A model generated the notes under the pieces. That model made no database searches, was not told where the DNA came from, and worked only from the letters and a program-made list of their open reading frames with translations. This document shows positions 1-7,684 of a stretch of 64,000 nt of DNA, in pieces. The first letter of the stretch is position 1. Every line of letters begins with the position of its first letter. Source of the stretch: Caulobacter sp. UNC358MFTsu5.1 (GTDB lineage: Bacteria > Pseudomonadota > Alphaproteobacteria > Caulobacterales > Caulobacteraceae); the NCBI RefSeq assembly GCF_000712075.1, contig NZ_JONW01000012.1, forward strand, positions 1 to 64,000. Direction: 5' to 3'. The position numbers and the translations under genes were made by a program.

Positions 1-33
1 GGGAAGCTCCTTCGGCGGTCCGAAAGGATCAAA

Positions 34-162
34 CCCCATCCATCTGGTGCCGGCTGGGCTCGGAACACGGATACAGCGTTGGATGGGGGCCGGTTGAGCA
101 GCAGGCGGGCGGTGAGACGCTCGCGGTCCGGGACTGGAGATCGTTGCTCCAGCCCGCCCGCC
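34..162. repeat. Nested inverted repeats at the window edge
   Basis: Two nested pairings are visible. CCCCATCCA at 34-42 pairs with TGGATGGGG at 80-88. GGCGGGCGG at 104-112 pairs with CCGCCCGCC at 154-162 and encloses a smaller hairpin, CTGGAG at 134-139 with CTCCAG at 147-152. No T-run follows on either strand, so this is not a classical terminator. It may be the folded end of something that begins outside the window. I see no convincing gene in 1-497. Confidence 0.4.
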
Positions 163-468
163 GGAGGCTTCAAGGCGGCGAGGTTCCAATAGAACTCAGC
201 GCCGTCGCGCTTCCGGATAACGACCGCGCGGAGCGATCGGGCTTCGTCGAAACGGTATTCTCTAATTTCTTCCGGACGGTGTCCGGCGCTCCGCGTCCCT
301 TTCCAACTCACAGCGAAGGCGTGAGGCCGAAAAGCCGTGGCTCACTCACTTGCCCCCACCTGGCGGCTTCGCCGCCTGTCCGCCCCCGTAGGGGGCGGAG
401 CCGCCTGCGCGAGGCTCTTCCCCCTGCGGGGGAAGACGACCGCGAAGCGGTCCGTAGGGGGCAAGGGG
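150..468 (+). repeat. Composite intergenic repeat, copy 1
   Basis: This stretch resembles, in reverse orientation, the sequence at 41464-41766. Shared blocks in order are a CCCGCCCG-CGG-GGC block at 153-168, CTTCCGGATAACG at 210-222, CTTCGTCGAAACGGTA at 242-257, a CTCACAGC...GGCGTGAG mini-palindrome near 307-325, and a large palindrome at 349-468. The palindrome runs from CTTGCCCCC to GGGGGCAAGG and contains internal hairpins such as GGCGGCTTCGCCGCC and CCCCCTGCGGGGG. It lies just past the 3' end of the oxidoreductase gene at 498. No open reading frame is shared between the copies, so it is probably a non-coding mobile or structural repeat. Confidence 0.7.
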
Positions 469-497
469 TCGCCGCACGAAAGGAAGGACCGATCCCC

Positions 498-1352
498 CTA
501 CTTCTCCAACCGCGCCACCAGACTGGAGGTGTCCCAACGATTCCCGCCCATCGCCTGAACCTCGCCGTAGAAGCCGTCGATCATCGCCGTGGCCTCCAGC
601 TTGGCCCCGTTCACGCCGGCCTCGGCCAGGGCGATGCCCAGGTCCTTACGCATCCAGTCGACCGCGAAGCCGAAGTCGAACTTGCCTTCCGACATGGTCT
701 TCCAGCGGTTCTCCATCTGCCACGACTGGGCCGCGCCCTTGGAGATCGCCGCCAGCACGTCGTCGGTCGGCAGGCCGGCGCGCTTGGCGAAGTGCAGGGC
801 CTCGGCCACGCCCTGGACCACGCCGGCGATGGCGATCTGGTTGCACATCTTGGTCAGCTGGCCCGCGCCCGAGGGCCCCATCGGGCGGATGGCCTTGGCG
901 TAGGCCATCAGGACGGGCTCGACGCGAGCGTAGGCGTCCGCGTCGCCGCCGGCCATGATCGTCAGCTGGCCGTTCTCGGCGCCCGCCTGGCCGCCCGACA
1001 CCGGGGCGTCGACGAACCAGCGGCCCACGGCCCGGGCGGCGGCGTCCATCTCGCGGGCCACCGTGGCCGAGGTGGTGGTGTGGTCGACGATCACCCCGCC
1101 TTCCGCGATGGCCGGCAGCACCTGCGCCACCACGCCGCGGACGTCGTCGTCGTTGCCGACGCACAGGCAGACCAACTCGGCCCCCGCTACCGCCTCGGCG
1201 ATCGTCGGCTTGGACGCGCCGCCGTGCTTTTCGACCCAGCGCGCGGCCTTTTCGGGCGTGCGGTTGAAGACGGTGACCTCGTGGCCGGCGGCCTTCAGAT
1301 GGCCCGCCATCGGGAAACCCATCACGCCCAGGCCGATGAACGCCGTCTTCAT
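498..1352 (-). CDS. NAD(P)-dependent 3-hydroxyisobutyrate dehydrogenase-family oxidoreductase
   Basis: The 284-residue product is a beta-hydroxyacid dehydrogenase. An N-terminal Rossmann fold carries GLGVMG at residues 7-12. The substrate-binding loop DAPVSGG lies at 115-121. The catalytic lysine is K168 within GQLTKMCNQ, with N171 beside it, and a helical C-terminal domain follows. Length and motif order are normal for 3-hydroxyisobutyrate or tartronate-semialdehyde dehydrogenases, which oxidise a beta-hydroxy acid with NAD(P). The exact substrate cannot be read from the sequence. The gene stands alone between a repeat and the divergent motB, with a GGAAGAGG-like ribosome-binding site before the ATG. 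Confidence 0.9.
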   Translation of the reverse strand: MKTAFIGLGVMGFPMAGHLKAAGHEVTVFNRTPEKAARWVEKHGGASKPTIAEAVAGAELVCLCVGNDDDVRGVVAQVLPAIAEGGVIVDHTTTSATVAREMDAAARAVGRWFVDAPVSGGQAGAENGQLTIMAGGDADAYARVEPVLMAYAKAIRPMGPSGAGQLTKMCNQIAIAGVVQGVAEALHFAKRAGLPTDDVLAAISKGAAQSWQMENRWKTMSEGKFDFGFAVDWMRKDLGIALAEAGVNGAKLEATAMIDGFYGEVQAMGGNRWDTSSLVARLEK

Positions 1353-1468
1353 GTCGGAAACTCCTCTTGGAAGAGGCCCGACATCGCCCTTCGCGGGCAG
1401 GATCGCAACGGCATTTTAACGTCCGCCCCTCACCTTCGCTCGAACAGGGTTAAACAGGCTTAAGTGCA

Positions 1469-2371
1469 ATGGCCGTCAGCGGCGACCAGCCGATCATCGT
1501 CATCAAGAAGGTCAAGAAGGGCGGCGGCCATGGTCACCATGGCGGCGCCTGGAAGGTCGCCTATGCCGACTTCGTGACCGCGATGATGGCCTTCTTCCTG
1601 CTGATGTGGCTGCTGAACACGACCAGCCCCGAGCAGAAACAGGGCATCGCCGACTATTTCGCGCCGGCCTCGATCTCGTCCAGCACCAGCGGCTCGGGCG
1701 GCATCCTGGGCGGCACCTCGCTGGGCGACGACGGCGCCAAGGCCGACGGCAAGATGTCGGTCATCCAGCAGATGGCCCCCGAAGCCCCCAAGGAAACCGA
1801 CAAGGACGGCCAGAGCACCGCCTCGGCCAATCTCGACTCGGCCAGCGAGCAGGCCCTGCGCGACGCCCTGGCCAAGAAGGAGCAGGACAGCTTCGCCTCG
1901 GCCGCCCAGTCGCTGCGCCAGTCGCTGCAGGAGATGCCGGAACTGGCCGAGCTGTCCAAGCAGATCCTCATCGACCAGACCCCGGAAGGCCTGCGCATCC
2001 AGCTGGTCGACCAGGACGGCCGCTCGATGTTCAAGGAGAACTCGCGCGACCCGAACGACCGGGCCCGCATCCTGCTGCGCGCGGTGGCCAAGGTGATCAA
2101 CCAGCTGCCCAACCGCATCACCATCTCGGGCCACACCAGCGCCAGTTCGGCCGGCAAGCGCGCCGACAGCGACTGGGCCCTGTCGGCCGGCCGCGCCGAC
2201 GCCTCGCGTCAGATCCTGCGCGGCGCCGGGGTGGACGAGGACCGCATCTACCAGGTCTCGGGCAAGGCCAATTCCGAGCCGCTGTACGCGGACGATCCCA
2301 CCCTGCCCGGCAACCGCCGCATCTCCATCGTGCTCCTGCGCGAAAAGCCGGTGCTTCCCGATGGGCTCTGA
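1469..2371 (+). CDS. motB: Flagellar motor protein MotB
   Basis: This is the 300-residue peptidoglycan-anchored stator subunit of the flagellar motor. A glycine/histidine-rich cytoplasmic leader (GGGHGHHGGAWKVAYADF) precedes one transmembrane helix at about 35-49. That helix carries D34, which corresponds to the proton-conducting aspartate of MotB. A serine/alanine-rich linker leads to an OmpA-like peptidoglycan-binding domain (ISGHTSASS... to ...GNRRISIVLLRE). MotB works with MotA, which is not in the window. TTAA half-sites six bases apart lie at 1450-1463, one base short of a standard CtrA spacing. The ATG lacks a strong Shine-Dalgarno sequence. Confidence 0.95.
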   Translation: MAVSGDQPIIVIKKVKKGGGHGHHGGAWKVAYADFVTAMMAFFLLMWLLNTTSPEQKQGIADYFAPASISSSTSGSGGILGGTSLGDDGAKADGKMSVIQQMAPEAPKETDKDGQSTASANLDSASEQALRDALAKKEQDSFASAAQSLRQSLQEMPELAELSKQILIDQTPEGLRIQLVDQDGRSMFKENSRDPNDRARILLRAVAKVINQLPNRITISGHTSASSAGKRADSDWALSAGRADASRQILRGAGVDEDRIYQVSGKANSEPLYADDPTLPGNRRISIVLLREKPVLPDGL

Positions 2372-2494
2372 GGCGTCCCGTGAAGTGATGACGCTCAAGC
2401 GTGCTGCACAGCTTGCGCAACCGTCGCGGATGCCGCCTAATCGCTTATCGGCCCGGGTTCGCGGGCGAGGTCACTAGAGGATCGGGCGCTTTCC

Positions 2495-3346
2495 GTGACG
2501 CAGCATTTTCCGACGCGACAGCTGCGCTTCTTCCTCACGGCGCCCACGCCTTGCCCCTATCTGCCCGGCCGCGAGGAACGGAAGGTCTTCGCCCACCTGC
2601 CGCTGTCCGACGGTCCGACGGTCAATGACAGCCTGACCCAGGTCGGCTTCCGCCGCTCGCAGAACATCGCCTACCGCCCCGCCTGCGAGACCTGCCGCGC
2701 CTGCCAGTCGGCGCGCGCCCCGGCCGGCGACTACGTCTTCTCGCGTTCGGAACGCAAGGTCCTGACCCGCAACGCCGACCTGGAACGCCACCTGGTCGAG
2801 GCCGAGGCCACGCTGGAGCAGTTCGAACTGCTGCGCCGCTACCTGCTGACCCGCCACGCCGACGGCGGCATGGCCGAGATGACCTGGCCCGACTACGTGG
2901 CCATGGTCGAGGACACGGCGGTCCGCACCCACCTGATCGAATACCGCCTGCGCTCGAAGGACCGCGGCCCGGGCGACCTGATCGCCTGCGTGCTGGTCGA
3001 CGTACTCGCCGACGGCCTGTCGCTGGTCTACAGCTTCTACGACCCAAGCCTGACCAAGCGCAGCCTGGGCTCGTTCATCATCCTGGACCACATCCTGCAG
3101 GCCCAGCTGAACGCCCTGCCCTACGTCTATCTGGGCTACTGGGTGCCGGGCAGCGAGAAGATGGCCTACAAGGCGCGCTTCTCGCCGCTGGAGATCCTCA
3201 AGCCCGGCGGCTGGGCCCTGATGTCGGCCCGCGAGCGCGGCGCGCGTCCGCCCAAGCCGGTCGGCTGCGGCTCCAACGCCGGGGTCGAGCTCAGCGACGC
3301 CGAACCCGCCGAGCTGGGCGGCTTCCCCAGCCCGGGCAAGCCCTGA
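2495..3346 (+). CDS. bpt: Aspartate/glutamate leucyltransferase (bacterial Ate1 family)
   Basis: The 283-residue product matches the Bpt/Ate1 aminoacyl-tRNA-protein transferase family. These enzymes move leucine from Leu-tRNA to N-terminal Asp or Glu and so mark proteins for ClpS/ClpAP degradation. Conserved pieces include the N-terminal CPYLPGREERKVFAHL, the cysteine cluster CETCRACQSARAP at about 65-77, and the C-terminal YLGYWVPGSEKMAYKARFSPLE segment. The start is GTG at 2495, 123 bp after motB, with an AGAGGA-like site some distance upstream. The N-terminus is typical of the family, so the start is plausible. It converges on the SDR gene that ends at 3352. Confidence 0.92.
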   Translation: MTQHFPTRQLRFFLTAPTPCPYLPGREERKVFAHLPLSDGPTVNDSLTQVGFRRSQNIAYRPACETCRACQSARAPAGDYVFSRSERKVLTRNADLERHLVEAEATLEQFELLRRYLLTRHADGGMAEMTWPDYVAMVEDTAVRTHLIEYRLRSKDRGPGDLIACVLVDVLADGLSLVYSFYDPSLTKRSLGSFIILDHILQAQLNALPYVYLGYWVPGSEKMAYKARFSPLEILKPGGWALMSARERGARPPKPVGCGSNAGVELSDAEPAELGGFPSPGKP

Positions 3347-3351
3347 GCGCC

Positions 3352-4122
3352 CTAGCGCGCGAACGACACCCCGCCGTCCACGGTGACGGCCGAGCCCGTC
3401 ACATAGTCCCCGGCCCGCGAGGCCAGGAAGATCGCCGTCCCCGCCATGTCCTCGGTCGTGCCGATCCGGCCCGCCGGAATGGCCTTCGACACCGCCTCGG
3501 CATGGTCGCGGGCGACCCGGTTCATGTCGGAGGCGAACGCCCCCGGGGCGATGCAGCTGACGGCGATGTTGTCGGGCGCCAGCCGCAGGGCCATGCGCTT
3601 GGTCATGTGCAGCAGGCCCGCCTTGGACGCGCCATACGGATAGGTCTCCTCGCGGGCCACCGACTGGCCGTCGATCGAGGCGATGTTGATCACCTTGGCC
3701 ACGTGCTCCTTGCCCGCCGCCCGCAGGTGGCCGATCAGGGCCTGGGTCAGGAAGAACGGCGTCTTCATGTTCAGGTCCACGACCTTGTCCCAGCCGCTCT
3801 CGGGGAACTCGTCGAACGCCGCGCCCCAGGCCGCGCCGGCGTTGTTGACCAGGATGTCCAGCTTGTCCTCGCGTTCGGCGATCCGCGCCACCAGGCCGTT
3901 GATGCCCTCCAGCGTCGAGACGTCGGCCGGCAGCGAGATGCACTCGCCCAGGGCCGACAGCTCCTCGGCCGTCGCGTCGCAGGCGGCGGCCTTGCGGGCC
4001 GAGACGTACACGCGGCGCGCGCCGTAGGTCAGGAAACCCTCGGCGATCATCTTGCCGATGCCGCGCGAGCCGCCGGTGACCAGGGCCACGCGGCCCTTCA
4101 GGGAAAACAGATTCTGCATCAT
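3352..4122 (-). CDS. SDR-family oxidoreductase
   Basis: This is a classical short-chain dehydrogenase/reductase of 256 residues. The cofactor motif TGGSRGIG is at 17-23, NNAG at 93-96, catalytic S149, and Y163-x-x-x-K167. The C-terminal SAVTVDGGVSF is also typical. It begins 12 nt after the nitronate monooxygenase gene ends, so it is probably the last gene of the operon that starts near 7393. The nearest general type is gluconate 5-dehydrogenase or 3-oxoacyl-ACP reductase, but the substrate is unknown. In context it may act on a carbonyl or alcohol intermediate made by its operon partners. Confidence 0.9.
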   Translation of the reverse strand: MMQNLFSLKGRVALVTGGSRGIGKMIAEGFLTYGARRVYVSARKAAACDATAEELSALGECISLPADVSTLEGINGLVARIAEREDKLDILVNNAGAAWGAAFDEFPESGWDKVVDLNMKTPFFLTQALIGHLRAAGKEHVAKVINIASIDGQSVAREETYPYGASKAGLLHMTKRMALRLAPDNIAVSCIAPGAFASDMNRVARDHAEAVSKAIPAGRIGTTEDMAGTAIFLASRAGDYVTGSAVTVDGGVSFAR

Positions 4123-4134
4123 GGGATCGGTCTC

Positions 4135-5070
4135 TCAGAAGCTGCGGCCGGCGGCGAGCGCGCCCATCCGCTGAGTGATGTCGAAGAACTGGGCGACGGT
4201 CTCGTCGATGATCTGGGCGGCCGGCTTGACCTCGTCGATCAGGCCGACGGTCTGGCCCGCCAGGGCGGGCGCCGCCTCCATGTCGCCGCCGAAATAGACG
4301 CCGAGGATGCCCTTCAGCGCGTCGGGCGGCATCAGGCCGGCTTCGTGGATTTCACGGGTCCGCTCGGACTTCAGCGCGCGGATGCAGGGGCTGGCCTTCT
4401 TGTTCAGCACCCAGGTGCCGGTCTCCTTGGAGCCGGTGATCGCGGCCTTGTAATTGGCGTGGACCGGGCTCTCGGCGGCGCTGACGAAACGGGTGCCCAT
4501 CTGCACGGCCTCGGCGCCCAGGGCAAAGGCGGCGGCCATGCCTCGGCCGTCGCAGATGCCGCCGGCGGCGATGAGCGGCACGTCCACCCGGGCGCGGATG
4601 GCCTGCAGCAGCACCAGGGTCGAGACCTCCTCGGGGTTCTTGAAGCCCCCGCCCTCGGCGCCCTCCACCACCAGGCCGTCGACGCCGGCCTCGACGCATT
4701 TGACCGCCGCGTCGACCGTGGGCACGGCGTGATAGACGACGATGCCGGCGTCCTTCAGCGGGCCCACGAACTTGGCCGGGCTGCCGGCCGAGGTGGTGAC
4801 GAACTTCACGCCGCTCTCGCAGACGAAGCGCAGCATGGCATCGTCCTTCAGGAACAGGATCGGCAGGTTCACCCCGAACGGCAGGCCGCTGTCGGCCATC
4901 TTGCGGATCTCGGCCTTGCAGGTCTCGGTCTCGCCGGACGAGGTCTCGATGATCCCCAGCCCGCCGGCCCGCGAGACGGCGCTGGCCAGCGGAAAGCGGG
5001 CGATCCAGCCCATGGGGGCCTGGACGATCGGATATTTGGCGCCGGTATGGGCCAGGACGCGATTGGTCAT
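4135..5070 (-). CDS. Nitronate monooxygenase-family flavoprotein
   Basis: The 311-residue product has the FMN-dependent TIM-barrel pattern of class I nitronate monooxygenases (2-nitropropane dioxygenase family). The N-terminus PIVQAPMGWIARFPLASAVS binds flavin, AGGLGIIE follows, and the phosphate-binding stretch GGICDGRGMAAAFALGAEAVQMGTRF is near residues 172-197. Such enzymes oxidise alkyl nitronates, although many annotated members act on other substrates. The start overlaps the end of the MDR gene by 4 nt, indicating translational coupling. Family assignment is firm and substrate is not. Confidence 0.88.
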   Translation of the reverse strand: MTNRVLAHTGAKYPIVQAPMGWIARFPLASAVSRAGGLGIIETSSGETETCKAEIRKMADSGLPFGVNLPILFLKDDAMLRFVCESGVKFVTTSAGSPAKFVGPLKDAGIVVYHAVPTVDAAVKCVEAGVDGLVVEGAEGGGFKNPEEVSTLVLLQAIRARVDVPLIAAGGICDGRGMAAAFALGAEAVQMGTRFVSAAESPVHANYKAAITGSKETGTWVLNKKASPCIRALKSERTREIHEAGLMPPDALKGILGVYFGGDMEAAPALAGQTVGLIDEVKPAAQIIDETVAQFFDITQRMGALAAGRSF

Positions 5071-6029
5071 GGGATCAACAGCACCCGGCCGACGGCCTGG
5101 CGGCTCTCGATATAGGCGTGGGCGGCGGCGGCCTCCGACAGCGGGAAGGTCCGGTCGATCAGCACCTTCAGCTCGCCGCGCGCGGCCTCGTCGATCAGGG
5201 TCTGGATCATGTCGTGCACGCGGTCGGTCATGATCTCGGCGCCCAGGAACACGCCCGTCAGGCTGCGGTTGCCGCCCATCAGCGACGACACGTCCACCTT
5301 AGTCGGCTCGCGGCCCGCCTGGCCGACCAGCGAGATCCGGCCACGATAGCCCAGGGCCAGGATGCTGGCCTGGAGGGTCTGGCCGCCGACCGGATCGACC
5401 ACCAGATCGACGCCGGCGCCCTTGGTCAGCTTCATCACCTGCTCGACCACGTCGTCGCGGCGATAGTTGATCCCGTGATCCAGGCCAAAGGGCTTCAGGC
5501 GTTCCAGGCGCTCGTCGCTGGAGGCGGTGGCCAGCACCGTCGCCCCGGCCCGCTTGGCCAGCTGGATCGCCGCCACGCCCACGGCCCCGGCTCCCGCCTG
5601 GACCAGCACGGTCTCGCCGGACTTCAGATGGCCGGCCCCGAACAGGCACTCGTGCGCCGTGCCGAACGGCACCGGGATCGCCGCGGCTTCCCGGACGTCT
5701 AACCCTTCGGGGATCGGCCAGGCGTTGCGGGCCGGCACGCTGCGGAGCTCGGCGTGCGAGCCGAAGGCGTTCACGGTCACCACCTTCTGGCCGACCTTCA
5801 GGTGCGTGACCTCGGCCCCGACCTCGACGATCTCGCCGGCCGCCTGGTAGCCGACGATGTGCGGGCTGCCCGCCATCGGACCGCCGCCGCGGTTGAGGGT
5901 GTCGCCGCCTTCGATGCTGACCGCCTCGACGCGGATCACCACCCCGCTCGGATAGCAGGGCGGATCGGCGACCTCCTCGTACTTCAGCACCTCCGGCGAA
6001 CCGGTTTCGTAATAGACGGCGGCCTTCAT
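5067..6029 (-). CDS. Zeta-crystallin/quinone oxidoreductase-type MDR dehydrogenase
   Basis: This is a medium-chain dehydrogenase/reductase of 320 residues. The GroES-like domain comes first, then a nucleotide-binding fold with VQAGAGAVGVAAIQLAK at about 143-159. The zinc-ligand cysteines of alcohol dehydrogenases are missing. This points to the NADPH:quinone oxidoreductase or enoyl-reductase branch, which reduces activated double bonds or quinones. It overlaps the downstream nitronate monooxygenase gene by 4 nt and lies 44 bp after the serine hydrolase gene, so the four genes probably form one transcript. Confidence 0.9.
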   Translation of the reverse strand: MKAAVYYETGSPEVLKYEEVADPPCYPSGVVIRVEAVSIEGGDTLNRGGGPMAGSPHIVGYQAAGEIVEVGAEVTHLKVGQKVVTVNAFGSHAELRSVPARNAWPIPEGLDVREAAAIPVPFGTAHECLFGAGHLKSGETVLVQAGAGAVGVAAIQLAKRAGATVLATASSDERLERLKPFGLDHGINYRRDDVVEQVMKLTKGAGVDLVVDPVGGQTLQASILALGYRGRISLVGQAGREPTKVDVSSLMGGNRSLTGVFLGAEIMTDRVHDMIQTLIDEAARGELKVLIDRTFPLSEAAAAHAYIESRQAVGRVLLIP

Positions 6030-6073
6030 GACGGGCTCCCTAAGCTTTGTTTTCGTTGCCTTCGAGGGCCTGC

Positions 6074-7393
6074 CTATTTCGCCGGATCGACCAGGGCCTG
6101 ATAGACGAGGGTCGAGGCGTCATCGCTGATCTTGGCCAGGGCCGGATCGATGTCCTTGGCCAGGATGTGGATCATACCCAGCATGAAGAGGTCGTTCTCC
6201 GGGTCGATCCAGAACCAGGTCCCGGCCGCCCCGCCCCAGCTGTAGGTCCCTTCGCCTTGCAGCGTGCCGTCCCGGGCCGGATCGGTGACCACCGCGAAGT
6301 CGAGGCCGAAGCCCACGCCCTTGGCGGGCGAGAACGAGGCGTCGGGCGTGGCCATTACGATGTCGCTCAGATGGTTGGACGCCATCAGCTTGATCGTGCC
6401 CGGCGACAGGATGCGCGCGCCATCCAGCTCGCCGCCGTTCAGCAGCATCTGGGCGAAGCGGGCGTAGTCGGCCGTGGTCGAGACCAGGCCGCCGCCGCCC
6501 GAGGCGATCACCGGCGGCTTGGTGACGTCCAGCACCATGAAGTTGTCGGCCGGGACCAGCTTGCGGGTCTTGGGATCGGGGATGTAGAGCGCGGCCAGGC
6601 GATCGCTCTTGGCCGCGGGGACGTAGAAGGCCGTGTCGGTCATCTTCAGCGGATCGAAGATGCGGCTCTTCATGAAGTCGGCCAGGCTCATGCCCGACAG
6701 CCGCTCGACGATCAGGCCCTGGATGTCGACCGAGACGCTGTAGCGCCATTCCGTGCCCGGCTGGCTGGCCAGGGGCAGCTTGACCAGCTTGTCCAGGAAC
6801 TCGGCCTGGGTCTTCGAACCCAGCAGGCCGCTGTCCCGATAGGCCTTCTCGACCGGTTGATCCGTACGCAGACCATAGGCGAAACCGCCGGTGTGGCTCA
6901 TGATCTCGCGCATGGTCGGCACGCGCGTCGCCGGCTCGGTGATGAAGGTCCCGTCGGGGTTCTGGCCCTTGTAGACCTGCAGATGGGCGAACTCGGGCAC
7001 GAACTTGGTGACCGGATCGTCCAGCCGCCACTTGCCCTCCTCGAACAGCATCATCATCGCCACGCCGGTCACCGGCTTGGTCTGGGAATAGATCCGGAAG
7101 ATCGTGTCCTTGGCCATCGGCGCGCCGCCGATGGCCTTCTTGCCGTAGGTCTCGTAGCTGACGACCTTGCCATGGCGCGCGACCAGCGTGATCGCGCCCG
7201 GCAGGTGACCCTGATAGACCAGGCCCTGCATGTAGCCGTCCAGGCGCTTGAGGCGTTCGGACGAGAAGCCTTCGGCCTCGGGCGTCGCGGGAGCCAGGAT
7301 CGCGGCGGGCGCCGGTTTGGGCGCCGCGTGCGCCGTCATCGGGGCCAAGGCGATCGCCGCCATCGCCGCCGCCATCGTCAGCCGATTCCGCAT
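6074..7393 (-). CDS. Exported serine hydrolase (beta-lactamase / esterase class C fold)
   Basis: The product is about 439 residues from the ATG at 7393, chosen because GGAGGG lies about five bases upstream. An ATG at 7423 would add ten residues but has no such site. A signal peptide ends near AHAAPK. The SxxK nucleophile motif SQTK falls about 103 residues in, and a YSV triad replaces the usual YxN. A glycine-rich ASGGGG segment and a C-terminal W-G-G-A-A-G-T-W region are typical of the EstB/beta-lactamase-related family. Many members are esterases rather than antibiotic-resistance enzymes. It is probably the first gene of the operon with MDR, nitronate monooxygenase and SDR. Confidence 0.88.
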   Translation of the reverse strand: MRNRLTMAAAMAAIALAPMTAHAAPKPAPAAILAPATPEAEGFSSERLKRLDGYMQGLVYQGHLPGAITLVARHGKVVSYETYGKKAIGGAPMAKDTIFRIYSQTKPVTGVAMMMLFEEGKWRLDDPVTKFVPEFAHLQVYKGQNPDGTFITEPATRVPTMREIMSHTGGFAYGLRTDQPVEKAYRDSGLLGSKTQAEFLDKLVKLPLASQPGTEWRYSVSVDIQGLIVERLSGMSLADFMKSRIFDPLKMTDTAFYVPAAKSDRLAALYIPDPKTRKLVPADNFMVLDVTKPPVIASGGGGLVSTTADYARFAQMLLNGGELDGARILSPGTIKLMASNHLSDIVMATPDASFSPAKGVGFGLDFAVVTDPARDGTLQGEGTYSWGGAAGTWFWIDPENDLFMLGMIHILAKDIDPALAKISDDASTLVYQALVDPAK

Positions 7394-7400
7394 CCATCCC

Positions 7401-7418
7401 TCCAAACGATTGTTTGGA
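7401..7418. promoter_or_regulatory. Perfect inverted repeat, candidate operator of the serine hydrolase operon
   Basis: TCCAAAC at 7401-7407 and GTTTGGA at 7412-7418 are perfect 7-bp arms around GATT. It lies immediately upstream of, and partly within, the ribosome-binding region of the serine hydrolase gene. That is the usual place for a repressor site controlling the operon down to the SDR gene. The matching regulator is not identified. Confidence 0.4.
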
Positions 7419-7525
7419 AGCACCTTAGCTTGCTTTGATGACGCGGCAATGGATCACGTCGCGGCCGCCCTTGCCCCCTCCCCGCCGATGCGGCTAAGGA
7501 GAACGCCCCGTTCGGCGAGCGGCGG

Positions 7526-7600
7526 GCCGGATTAGCACAGCGGTAGTGCAGCGGTTTTGTAAACCGAAGGTCGCGGGTTCGATCCCTGCATCCGGCACCA
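7526..7600 (+). tRNA. tRNA-Thr (anticodon UGU)
   Basis: A complete 75-nt cloverleaf is present. The acceptor stem GCCGGAT at 7526-7532 pairs with ATCCGGC at 7590-7596. The D-loop region is TAGCACAGCGGTAGTGC, the anticodon loop TTTTGTAAA contains TGT, and the T-arm contains GGGTTCGATCC. The CCA end is encoded at 7598-7600. UGU reads ACA and, with wobble, other threonine codons. The gene stands alone between the serine hydrolase gene and the terminator of the TonB receptor. Confidence 0.97.
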
Positions 7601-7622
7601 TTCCTTCTCCCACCGACAGCCC

Positions 7623-7658
7623 AAGAGAAAACCGCCCGATCCGCGAGGGACCGGGCGG
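7623..7658 (-). terminator. Rho-independent terminator of the TonB-dependent receptor gene
   Basis: On the minus strand the stem CCGCCCG (7658-7652) pairs with CGGGCGG (7638-7632) and is followed by TTTTCTCTT (7631-7623). It sits 27 bp after the receptor's stop codon. It also separates that gene from the oppositely oriented tRNA gene. Confidence 0.8.
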
Positions 7659-7684
7659 CGAAGTCTGGCCGTGTCCGGGGAGGA

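Noticed and set aside
144..1463. A 439-codon open frame opposite the oxidoreductase
   Set aside because: It is the antisense of a convincing dehydrogenase gene, runs through a palindromic repeat, and has the His/Gly/Arg-rich composition typical of GC-rich shadows.
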